Assembly: GCA_025602915.1 (NCBI GenBank)
Contig: JAHLJZ010000004.1
Coordinates: 558,001-622,000 of the forward strand
From: Paraphysoderma sedebokerense
Taxonomy: Eukaryota; Blastocladiomycota; Physodermatomycetes; Physodermatales; Physodermataceae
Reading direction: 5' to 3'
DNA: 64,000 nt
How positions within the stretch are numbered: the first letter of the stretch is position 1; the number at the start of each line of letters is the position of its first letter. A program made the position numbers and the translations under genes. Under the pieces are notes generated by a model that did not search any database, was not told where the DNA came from, and saw nothing but the letters and a program-made list of their open reading frames with translations. Positions 35,601-45,636 of this stretch are shown one piece after another.

Positions 35601-35855
35601 ATCATGTAAAGTCAAAGCAAGCGATGAATTTTTCGTACCGACAACGAAAAATGATAAAATAAATAAAATAAAGATAGTCAAGACGAAACTAACAAGACAT
35701 AGTACGATTGATTTTTTGGGTCGGTGTCGTAAAATGTCATTGGGTCGGTCGGTTTCGTTGTCGTGATGGATATCTTCGTCTCGTAGGTTGGATATTTCTT
35801 GTAACTCGACCGTATCGGAAAGAATGGTGTACGCTCTTCGTCGAAATACGTCCAT
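32616..35855 (-). CDS. Type II membrane beta-propeller phytase B, paralogue of A
   Basis: Exons: 35855-35052, 34959-34156, 34074-33710, 33641-33284 and 33206-32616, giving 973 aa. The plan matches phytase A: a cytosolic tail with HRPKK, a transmembrane helix at about 50-72 (VLCLVSFVLTIFILFILSFF), a divergent N-terminal propeller part, an EGF-like segment (CSRNGYCKDSVCHCFGGFYG ... CRCTPPYTGESC), then a full phytase domain. Motifs: DNDDAAVYRHPSDP, GIHIWNADGEEIWF, VTTKKGELFQFEL, ENCVADSVNEILYVGEES, LTRDVEGLAMY and VSAQGSNSINIYNR. All four introns sit at positions equivalent to those in A, so A and B arose by gene duplication, but the proteins are clearly diverged. The NxVDxR Arg is again replaced (NSVDVLY). 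The substrate could be phytate or other cell-surface inositol phosphates; activity is inferred. Confidence 0.88.
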
Positions 35856-36334
35856 GGGGTTTGTGACTGGTGGGTAATCTGTTTAGAGTACAAGTTCCAG
35901 TGGCCCAAGGACTGAATGAGAAAACAATAAAAGAGGCGAAGGATTTACATTAAATGACAAGTATTAACGAAGGAGTGTTCAGTCGAAGGATATCATGACA
36001 TTTTTTTCATAAATGGTAAGCGCAAGATGTAACGTCGGACTTTCTTGCGCACCAACACATGCAGTCATGCACCCAAGGAAACCTCATTTGGACGCGCCAG
36101 AGAACATATTCAACAAAGAATCAATATATGCCTGGTTCTACCTAGAATAACTGTTATATTTTATATTCTTTTAAATGCCATCAATCTTTACAAAATCAAA
36201 AAAGCCATTCTAAACGGTTAAATTAAATACAAATGTCGCTTACAATAACACATAATAATTCTGTCCATTGAACTTTCACTGTTTTATCGTAGCAAATAAA
36301 AAATAACAAAGATTGGCAAGAAAGGCGCATTTTT
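35856..36334. other. Intergenic region upstream of phytase B
   Basis: About 480 bp between the phytase B start and the KEX1-like stop. AT-rich; contains the phytase B promoter. No gene or RNA seen. The copy-2 equivalent is 52,354-52,832. Confidence 0.5.
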
Positions 36335-39300
36335 CTACCTCCTTCTAGATTGATTAGTATTCGGATCAATAGGTTGATAATCTCTTTCAGCATCAAACAC
36401 TACCGCTTCTTCATCGTCGTGTAAAAATTCGTCCCTAACGTCATCCGAAACAGAAAAGTAAATTAACGGCATCTCCATTATTTCTCCGCAAAACAGCAAC
36501 TTTTTTCGTGGAAAAAAAAGTAATCAGATACGACGGAAGCGCAACTTACATTTCATGTTCTCTTCCTTGCCTAACCAATCGGTCTGTAACCTCGGCGTCA
36601 CGATGTTTCATACTCCTTAATTTCATTTTCTTTCTTAAATGAAGTGTCCCGAGCACTGCAACGAATAATACAACCACAACTAACGCCCCGGTACCGCTAC
36701 ATGCATTCCAAACAAGTAAAGCGTGTCAATACCAGTTAACGATGTCCAAATAAACGACGTCACTTACGCTCCGTAATAATAATCTTTCTTCGTCTGTGGA
36801 GTAGTCGGTATCGTTCCGTCCAAAGATACACCGTCGGTAGGGGAAGGAGTTGACGTAAGAGATTGAGCCGCGGTTGTATAGAATGACGTGGTTGAATGAA
36901 TTGTGTTAGTGGATGATGGTGAAGAAAATGTATTGGTAATCTATGAAAGCCAAGTTAGATTACGATGACAATATGGATTTGCAACTTTCAACCAATTTCG
37001 ACAGTTTGGGATAAAGAAAAAAAAAAAAGAATAATAAAAATTGAATACTTACAACAAGACTCCATGAGCTTACCGGCGGCGGGGGAGGCGCAACCTCCTA
37101 TAACGATTGAGCAAAAACAAACAAACATAATGGTGAAAGCCATTAATCACCTCGTCTTTTCCGCTTAACACGAATGAAACAATGAATCAAAGATACAAAC
37201 TTCCCCCATCTGACCATACGCTTCCGATCCTACATATTTTTCTTCCACACCGATCATTCTGTACAGCATAGCTAGAGATCCCGCTGGTTGATCGATCGGT
37301 ACCATGTGAGAAGAATTGTAGAATAACCAGTAAGTTAAATTCCTGGCCGACGTGACATGGGCGATTAGGTTTTTATTCATCGAAAATGCTTGCGATGTGA
37401 CGTTCTAAAGTAACAAAATCAGTTACACCTCGAACTTCAACCAAAAGGTTTCCTCAAGGTTTAACTTACTCCAAATCCCTTGGCACCATTCCACTCCAAA
37501 TTCTCAATCATTCGTTCAGTTCCGATATGGTTACAAATCATGTCCATATCACCACTGAATAAATGAATCGGAACCCCGCTTTTCAATAATTCCGGTAACA
37601 ACTAAACCCAACAGCATTCATTATCAACAAAAGGTTAATCATCGTCGCTGGCTAGTACTTACTATCTAGTAGACAGAATTTACAAACCGTAACGCTAGGA
37701 GGACTACGATCCGCATCCAGTTGCTTAAATACTTCATCATCGCATTCTCTCCATTTCTTAGTTTGATTCGTCGCGTGCAAAAATTTCACAACTTCGGGAT
37801 TCTGAGAAACCAAGTAATCCGTCAATATCGCGCCAGTTTAGCGGCATGAAAAGAGAACAATGAAACCATAAGGTAAGTATAAACCCCTGGTAAATCAAAA
37901 GGCCAACTAGCGCCGCAAACTCCAGAATTATCTGGATCTCTTAATCGGATGTCATAAATATTCATGCAAGCTTGATTTCTACACCCCACAAATAAAAAAT
38001 AAAAAATAAAAACCAGATGAAAATCAATCGTCAGTAACCCCAATTTCGCGTGCAAAAGTGGGCAGAAAACTATAAACTGTACCCAGACTTAGAATAATCA
38101 GTTATTTGATCTACGATTCTCTCGCACGTCAAATCTCTAAGCGAGTTACTGGTCTCATATTTCGATTTGCACGAAGCAGTCAACGTATATGCCGTTTCCT
38201 AACAAGAATCCAGAAGTTGCCCATTAGCTAATGCATAATCTAATCATAATAAGAGCAATGTAATTACATTATGAGTACCGCTAAGTAACTTGTGCTTCGC
38301 CGCATACTCTATGTAGGCAGGATACTATTCATAAAATAGGTATAAGTACCTCAGCCTTATTGTCAAAACTTGAAACTAAGTTTTTAAGAATACTACCTGA
38401 TTTTTAGGATCGATCCAGCCATTTCCGATCGCAATGCCTGATAAATTCCACTAAAGTAATATACATCCAAAATATATAAGTTTAGTCTGTAACAAATAGA
38501 TTTAACAATGAAAAAAATCGTACCTTTAATTTTGTATGACTATCGGTAAACGTTTCATTGATTTCTTTATTCCGTTTCAATATCTCGGTGGCGATATAAG
38601 GAATGTAAATTCCTGCAAACGATTCCCCCGTGAAATAAACCTATATCAATGTTGTCTTGATTAGCAATAGCACACAAGTAACGACAACAGTCCGGCCACT
38701 TCAATATAAGAAGGGACACGAGAAATGAAAAGAAACAAGTACATCGCTATACTGCAAGTCTGGGAATATGTCAAAGAATTTCTCTAGGAAGGCAACAAAT
38801 TGAGTTCCAACTTCTGTTTGAGAGGTTGCCAGCGGTCCGTTCGTATACGAGAATCCGGTACCAACGGGTTGATCCACTACATGAAGTCAAAGAAAAGGAA
38901 CAATAACCACGAAAGAGAGTCAGACATGACATGCTGATACAGTAAAAAGAGAGATGACACGAAACATACCGTATAACATATTCGCATGGTGATGCCAACT
39001 ATGCGGATTGATCCGAGGCTTGCCCGCTTTGTCAAGCAACATTGGTCCATTTTCAAGTAAAAGTCCTTCAATACTTTGTAAATGACCAGAAAAGTTAGGC
39101 TACTCTTTGCTGTCAAATTGGATTCTGAGAAAAGAAACTATGCGCGTTTTCGAAGTTTACCTGGAACTATGAATTTAAAGGAATCAAGACCCAAAGAAGG
39201 AAATTTGTCAATACATAGAAATATGCCACATGTCGATACATTTTGATTAAAGATACTACTAAAATGAAGAATAAAACTCTTACCATCCTGGTCCACCGTT

Positions 39301-39938
39301 TAACCAAATGACCTACAATTCGATTGAACAGGCACCAAGAGAAACGATAAAACGAAAGAGGACAGAGTTAATTCTAACAATCAAACGCCCAATACTTTGA
39401 ACAGAACAAAAATTCTTTAATTTCATATTCCGACACTTCAACGCTTTACATCTTTGTCGTCGCCTTCGCACGGAATAATGAGGGTCCACGAACCCAAAAT
39501 AAAAAGTAAAAGGCCAACCAAGTAGACGGAACGAAAGGAAACAAACCAATTTCTGTCTCTCCGTCACCAACTTATGATTTTTTACTAGCCAGAAAAATAT
39601 GTTGGAATCTGTTGCACTATTGATGTTGATATGGCCGGCATAGTTTCTGAATGGATGCGGGTGGGGTAGGTCAGGCAAGTCGTGGATGAAATAGTTTGTT
39701 GCTACAAAGCGGGAATTTAGAAGCGACGATGATTGTGCGGTAAACAAAGTCAGTTAAGAGAAGGAGAGAGGGGTCGAGAAAATAGTGGAAAAGAAGAGGG
39801 GAAAAGAATGTTACCGCAACCAGCGTCGTTCCGTTTTCTGAGCGTAGCGGCCGAGGAGGAGGGGAATGGATGGAGGAGGGACAGCAGGATGAGGAGATGC
39901 AGCAGGGCGGCCTTGACAAGGGACAGAGGGTGCGGCAT
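36335..39938 (-). CDS. KEX1: Kex1-type serine carboxypeptidase, membrane-anchored (copy 1)
   Basis: Eighteen exons give 640 aa: 39938-39815, 39701-39547, 39312-39284, 39166-39161 (6 nt), 39073-38970, 38876-38743, 38640-38524, 38450-38397, 38324-38268, 38198-38083, 37978-37867, 37801-37688, 37601-37470, 37404-37201, 37097-37053, 36940-36768, 36696-36550 and 36434-36335. A signal peptide is followed by the S10 peptidase domain: NGGPGCSS, GESFAG with the nucleophile Ser, SGDMDMICN with the Asp, and [10 protein letters not shown] with the His. Then come a Pro run, a Ser/Thr-rich stalk, a transmembrane helix ([14 protein letters not shown]) and an acidic cytosolic tail. That is the layout of Kex1, which trims C-terminal Lys/Arg from secreted peptides in the trans-Golgi. 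In-frame ATGs upstream (39968, 39983) are possible starts; 39938 has A at -3 and gives the cleanest signal peptide. Confidence 0.9.
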
Positions 39939-40439
39939 CTTGTGTGGTTCTCCCCTCGCAATGGCCATGAAGATATAGATCAATCGCTGTCGCCGAGTGT
40001 GTTGTCTGTATCAGGTATGTATCTGCTGTCCAACTGCTTGCAATGGGCCGACCGTTCCCTCTCTCGCGGACACGCCGTGCCTTCTGCTGTCCTTGCCTTC
40101 TTCCTCATCTGCCAACTACCATATCATGCACTTACATCATATTCTAATTCCATATCAAGCAAGGAGAATATCAAAACTTGACGGAAGTACGATAGTACGC
40201 TAATCTAATCCAGGGCAAGTTGATCTTGCAGCTTTAACTTGTATCACTGCCAACAATTATAAAAACTCAAGTTCACCGTTTATTATGAACTCGTATCTTT
40301 CACTTTACAAGTGTATTAATGATACTCGATCCCACAACAGAAAATATCACTTATCAACTAATTATAAATTGCTTTTAACATGCTCTTTCTTCTTCCTACA
40401 AAAATACTCTACCTCTGAGCCAACGTAGTCACAAGACGC
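39939..40439. other. Intergenic region upstream of KEX1
   Basis: About 500 bp between the KEX1 start and the thiolase stop (both minus); contains the KEX1 promoter and the thiolase 3' flank. Plus-strand open frames here are GC-rich readings of leader DNA. Nothing else seen. The copy-2 equivalent is 56,437-56,937. Confidence 0.5.
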
Positions 40440-42450
40440 TTACTCGCGGACAATAACAGCTGTAGAAAAAGAATTGAACTTGTTAACTTTCGTCCTCTAA
40501 CTTTACGAATTCTCAATAAACAATACAAACCAGCTGCACCCATACCGGTACCGATACACTATTTACAAATGAATCAAATATTCACAGTTAGAATACCATA
40601 CTCTCAAACCAAGAAGCGACTAAATACGACATACCATACTGCACACACCGATCTTTTTGTTTTGTCTCTTCAATTCAGGCAAGAGTGTGGCAATTTGTCT
40701 AGCGCCAGTACATCCCAAAGGATGACCCAAAGCAATGGCACCACCCTTGGGGTTCACCTTTTCAATTGGAATACCCAACTTTTCAATACTGTACACAGCT
40801 TGGGAAGCGAACGCTTCGTTGATTTCATAGACATCCACATCGTTAACTGAAATACCAGCTTTCTTCAAAGCTTCGGGAATAGCGTAGGCAGGACCGACAC
40901 CTAGACAAAAGATGAACAGAAGGTTAGTTTTCTTGCCGGTCTTCTGTTAGTGATGAAAGAAGCGAGAACGAACCCATAATTTTGGGGGGTACACCGACAA
41001 CCGCGAAGTTGACGAATTTACCGATAATGGGCATGTTGAGTCTTTGGGCAACGCTTCGTCTCATCAACAAGACGGCGGCAGCACCATCCGATACTTGTGA
41101 GGCATTACCAGCGGTAGTGGTACCGGTTTTGCTGAAAGCGGGTTTCAATTTCGATAGACCTTCTAGAGTGGTATTGGCACGGACACCGTCGTCTTTCTTG
41201 ATTGTGACCTTCTTTTCGTTTCCTTCGGCATCAACCCAAATGGTATCTACTGGAACAATCTCAGAATCAAAGAGACCTTGAGCCTGAGCCTTGGCGGCCT
41301 TTTGGTGGGAAATCACGGCAAGTTGATCTTGCTTCTTGCGGTCCACGCTATATTGAGCAGCAACATTCTCTGAAGTGATACTGAAAATGTTTGCAAAGGA
41401 GACACACAAATCATGTCAAACTGTGCACAACAGGGGAATACAAAACCACAATATAAGTGTACATACCCCATGGGTAACAGACAATCGGCGGCGGGTTGGA
41501 AGGCGGTGACTTTGTCGGATGTGCTCTGGGGCATGGCAACAGGGCCATAGTTCATAGTCATGGATTCAACACCAGCACCTACAGGTAGTTTGTTCATTAG
41601 ACAAGTGAACATCAAAAGGCAATCATGAGAGAAAAACGGTTCGAGCCATACCGATACCAACATCGATCATTCCTGCCTGGATTTCGTGTGCGATGGTAGC
41701 GACGGCCTGGAGACCAGAAGAGCACTGACGGTTGACTGTGGAGATGGCTGTGGTATCGGGGAAGCTAATGCAACGCATCTAAGAGTCAGGACTATCGCCA
41801 TATGCTCAAAAGATAAATCATTTCATACTTACCCCGCGTACAAAGCGGACATTCTGGCAACGGTAGCACCGCCACCCGGAGGCAAGACGTTTCCGACTTG
41901 AATATCTTGAACCAGAGCTGGGTTAAGTCCAGTTCTTTCAATGGTGGCCTTAAGAACAGCAGCGAGCATCTCTTCTTGGTGAGTGTCTTTCAATCCACCC
42001 TTGCGCGCACGTGTAATTGGTGTTCGGAGGGCACTGTTTACAGGTGAGAGTAATCAGTCAGATTTCTGGTTGGGGACCATAGATATTGAAGCGCGAATTG
42101 CGGAGTCTTACCTAACGATAACGACATCATCAGCGTTCTTGGCCAAGATGTTACCTGTGACGTGGTGGCCCAGATCAACAAGGAAGGAGGACGTCAGCAA
42201 CACATCCATTGGTTCAAGGTCATATATTGTCAAGGACCCAGAAGGGGCCAAGAAAGGACAACAATTCATATTATTCAAAGAATGAGCATTGTGTTGTATT
42301 GTATTGGAGAAGAGAGGGAATGGATGAATGGACAAGCAGTGCAACAAGAATGCACAAGAAGGAAGGAGGGGGCCACGTACCCTTTGCCGCAGTTGGGTTA
42401 GAGGCCAAGTGAGAGGAGATTTGTTCAATTCTTTTGACTGGAGCGGACAT
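40440..42450 (-). CDS. POT1: Peroxisomal 3-ketoacyl-CoA thiolase with PTS2 (copy 1)
   Basis: Exons: 42450-42381, 42154-42112, 42033-41833, 41764-41652, 41578-41467, 41380-40974, 40900-40635, 40558-40531 (28 nt) and 40459-40440 (20 nt), giving 419 aa, the usual family length. It catalyses the last step of peroxisomal beta-oxidation, cleaving 3-ketoacyl-CoA with CoA. Catalytic motifs: NRQCSSGLQA with the nucleophile Cys, GGAIALGHPLGCTGARQ with the His, and CIGTGMGAA with the second Cys (on the 28-nt exon). The N-terminus contains RIEQISSHL, an exact match to the PTS2 pattern R-I-x5-H-L, so import should be Pex7-dependent; the C-terminus (VIVRE) is not a PTS1. A GTGGA-type simple repeat lies just upstream of the start. 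It is divergent from the spermidine-synthase-like gene. Confidence 0.95.
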
Positions 42451-43167
42451 GATTGTTGTGTGTGAGGGTGAGTGGATGGATATGGTAGTGGAGTGGAGTG
42501 GAGTGGAGTGGAGTGGGAGTGAGGGAATGAGGGTATTTATGAGGGGGAATGGAGTGTCGGCCAATCCCGTGGCAAGTGGAATTCTCTCCTTCTTCTGTCC
42601 CAGCCTGGCACACGTGACTGCTCATTTCGTGCCCTCTCCGCCTGAAAGTCTACCACAGAGGGGAATTGGGTCATATGAAATAATGAATTGATTATTACCG
42701 TCCATTCTGCCGGCACTTCCGCTGTTGCCAATTCCGTCCATTTCCCGCCGCCCCATCCTGCACTCGCGACTCGCCCTTCCTCCCTTCTATTTCCGACAAC
42801 AGGCAATACCCATGCTCTACTATTGTCCGGGTACAATCACATTCGTTTCTCTTGTCTTTGGTTATTGTAACTCTCTGTATATAATAGACCTTTGACTACA
42901 TATATGAATAATATTTGATTACTGGCTATTGTATATGTGAGCAATCGACAAATTAGCTCCACTTTTAGTACCGATACGACTGAACAAAAGGAGAGATCAT
43001 GGCGTGGCTGACGAACACCTCCCATCTTAATTTGTTGAATAGAGTTACCACACAGTTACCACCGCCGCTTTCATCCTCCATCCTTGTGTCGACATCATAC
43101 ACTCTACCGACTACATATCTCACGTTCGAATGCTCTGAGATCTTACCACCACGTCTCCTCATTCAAA
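42451..43167. promoter_or_regulatory. Shared promoter region between thiolase and spermidine-synthase-like gene (copy 1)
   Basis: 717 bp separate two divergent starts (42450 minus, 43168 plus). Contains the GTGGA pentamer tract near the thiolase side. No gene called. The copy-2 equivalent is 58,949-59,665. Confidence 0.6.
42488..42515 (-). repeat. GTGGA/TCCAC pentamer tract upstream of thiolase (copy 1)
   Basis: Just over five exact pentamers end 38 nt upstream of the thiolase ATG; on the coding strand they read CACTC/CTCCA. A related degenerate CACTC tract precedes the ABC transporter ATG at 2727. Confidence 0.8.
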
Positions 43168-45468
43168 ATGGCCGCTTCTCCTCGCAATAGAAAAAGGAAC
43201 CAACAAAACAACTCGAAATCTCAATCATCAAGCTCGACTTCCACTGATCAATCCTCCCCTCAGAAGCAATCTCCTCAAAAATCAGATAGGCCGTCCGAGC
43301 CTTCCTCTACGACTCCGTCAATCCTTCGTCATCCAGTCTTCCTCCTTGTTGTTCCTGTATTCCTTTTAGCAACACACATCACTATCCTTCTCGAAGTTGC
43401 TCCGAAATGTGCTGAACCTTTCTTTGGCAACGTCCTTTCGCATACTTACTTTCCTCTGGTTGCAGTCGGAGCACTGATATTAGGATGGATGGCTGTAAGA
43501 GTCTATTCCACTCGAAAATTCAAAAAAATCACCCCGCAATCCTTGTATGATTTGGCTCAACTCGGTATTTCTTGCTCGTGTCTTATCGCCCTGTTTTTCG
43601 CTGCTTCTCCAAATATATGGGATGTAGCGTTCGATGTCGCGTCCGATGTGGGTAAAAAATACGACGGACAGTTGGGTGCGCTAACCTTTCATGGTTTTGT
43701 GGCTTTTCCCGTCATGTTTTTGAGTGGGTTAACGCTGGGAGTGTTACCATACGCTACCTTGAAATTGAATGCCGATATGGACGATCAAAAGCTTCACTTT
43801 TTGTACGCAAGGGTGACAGTACCTTGCCTATGGTACATTACGTCCTTCATGATTCGTTTCGGTCTTGAAAAGGTGGAAATTCGTGCCTATGAAATCATTG
43901 TGTTGATGTCTCTGTCAATTTCGTTCTTGGCTGTACTTGCTTCCGTCCTTTACGCACCGCCGCCTTCTCGTAAGCGACAATTCCGTCTGGCTATAGTGGT
44001 CGTCATTGTTGCGCTCGCAACAAACAACTTGTTGAATCACCCGCACGTACAAAGAGGTGTGGTTCAGGTTTGTTGTCTCGGCCTCTCTGCTTTCATCGAA
44101 CTTGGATCTTTTTATTAAACCTTCTATTTGTTTTTGTTTTCTACTTGCGTCGATTTTGTGGTTTCGTGGTTCGCAAATTAGAGTCTACACAATCCGCCAA
44201 CCGAGACCGTCTACAAAATTATAGACAGAGCCGAATCCAACACTGGCTTCATCAGCGTCTTTGAAGAATCCACCCGTAAAATTCGCATCCTTCGTGCGGG
44301 ACATAGTGTTATCGGTGGTATGTTCACCAATACCAACGACTCTGTATATGCAGGGTTCTACTTCCACGAAGCTGTTCGCCTAATTAAACGTCCGTCGAGG
44401 TTGCATCTCGCTCCTGGAACAGATGAAAAGGGATTGAATATCGGGTTAGGGATAGGTGTGGCGGCCTCGTCTTTAATACAACATGGCGTTGACATGGATA
44501 TTGTAGAAATTGATCCACAAGTGGTTAATTTCGCAAGAGATTATTTTGGGCTGGATACTGTGAAGGGTCACGTTTTTGTTCAAGATGGTAGAGACTTTGT
44601 GGAAACTTCACAACTTGGAGTTTACGACTATGTGATTCATGATGTGTTTACTGGCGGATCATTGCCTAAGAGTCTTTTCAGTTTTGAAGTGTTGCTCAGA
44701 ATTAGACAAATCTTGAAACGAGACGGCGTGTTGTCCGTGGTGCGTCATCAATTGATATCTCAACTCTTTCATTAATTTACCTCCCATGTTATTCTTACGC
44801 CTAATTTCTTTTTTTTTCAAGAACTTTGTCGGAGAGGGAGGTTCCCGTGCTTTTGACGCTGTCACAAAAACCCTTGCTTACGTATTTCCCTACGTAACAT
44901 GCTACCGCGAAGAGACAGGAGGAAAAGAAGAGCATCTTCATAATTATGTAAGTTTTTCTATACCCACTGTTATAATTGATATGCGCACCTTGCGCCTCTC
45001 TCTCTCTTTCTTTCCTTTACATCCATTCATCCCAGTTATGGAATCCACTAACCGAACTTTCACTTGTTTATATTTAATCTCACCCTCCAGGTTTTCTTTG
45101 CGTCATCTCACCCCATCCAATTCCGTCCCGCCACCGAATCTGATATCCTCGGTTCAGACTGGCGTTGGTTCGCCTTCTCAAACCTTCAAAAATGGGAAGT
45201 CAATCTATCTTCCATTCTCTCTTCCCCTTCCACTATCCGCGCTCCGTCCGTTCAATCGTTATCAGACGAAGAATACAATGTTTTAGCACAAAATAACTTT
45301 GAATTGGTGAAACCCAAGGGTAGAGAAAAGAAATTGAAAGATTGGACAGAGGGATTTGTGATTGTGGATGATGATAATCCGTTGGATGACGCGTTGTACC
45401 CGGTTGCTAAAGATCATTGGAGAATTATGAGGGAAGTGTTTGCCGATAAAGTATGGTATAATTTCTAA
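43168..45468 (+). CDS. Spermidine-synthase-like protein with N-terminal membrane domain (copy 1)
   Basis: Exons: 43168-44067, 44182-44739, 44822-44947 and 45091-45468, giving 653 aa. The N-terminus is a Gln/Ser/Pro-rich cytosolic stretch, then roughly seven hydrophobic helices (for example HPVFLLVVPVFLLATHITIL). From about residue 330 comes an aminopropyltransferase/methyltransferase Rossmann fold with the SAM motif IGLGIGVAASSLI, the acidic motif VEIDPQVVNFARDYF, and a YDYVIHDVFTGGSLP motif as in SpeE-family enzymes. The membrane domain distinguishes it from the soluble spermidine synthase; such fused proteins are known in fungi and bacteria but their substrate is unclear. Plus strand, convergent with phytase A of copy 2 across the repeat junction. 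The start at 43168 was chosen as the first ATG in frame (MAASPRNRKR). Confidence 0.85.
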
Positions 45469-45636
45469 AAGATTGAAGGGGGCTAAAATTGGTTGGACTT
45501 GATTTCATTCGGTTTTGAAAAATAAATGGAAGGAACCAGACAGGCATAATTTCATGTAGTGATTGTTCGTGTTGGTTCAACGATAAAATAGCTTTAAAAT
45601 ATGATGATTAACCACACCGAAACATTTTTTGTATTC

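Noticed and set aside
42108-42836. Multiple overlapping small open frames on both strands upstream of and over the thiolase 5' end
   Set aside because: They overlap thiolase exons 1-2, intron 1 and the simple repeat, with no family features; the same set recurs at 58,606-59,334.
44070-44264. Plus-strand open frame at the first intron of the spermidine-synthase-like gene
   Set aside because: It spans intron 1; splicing 44,067 to 44,182 restores the conserved frame instead.
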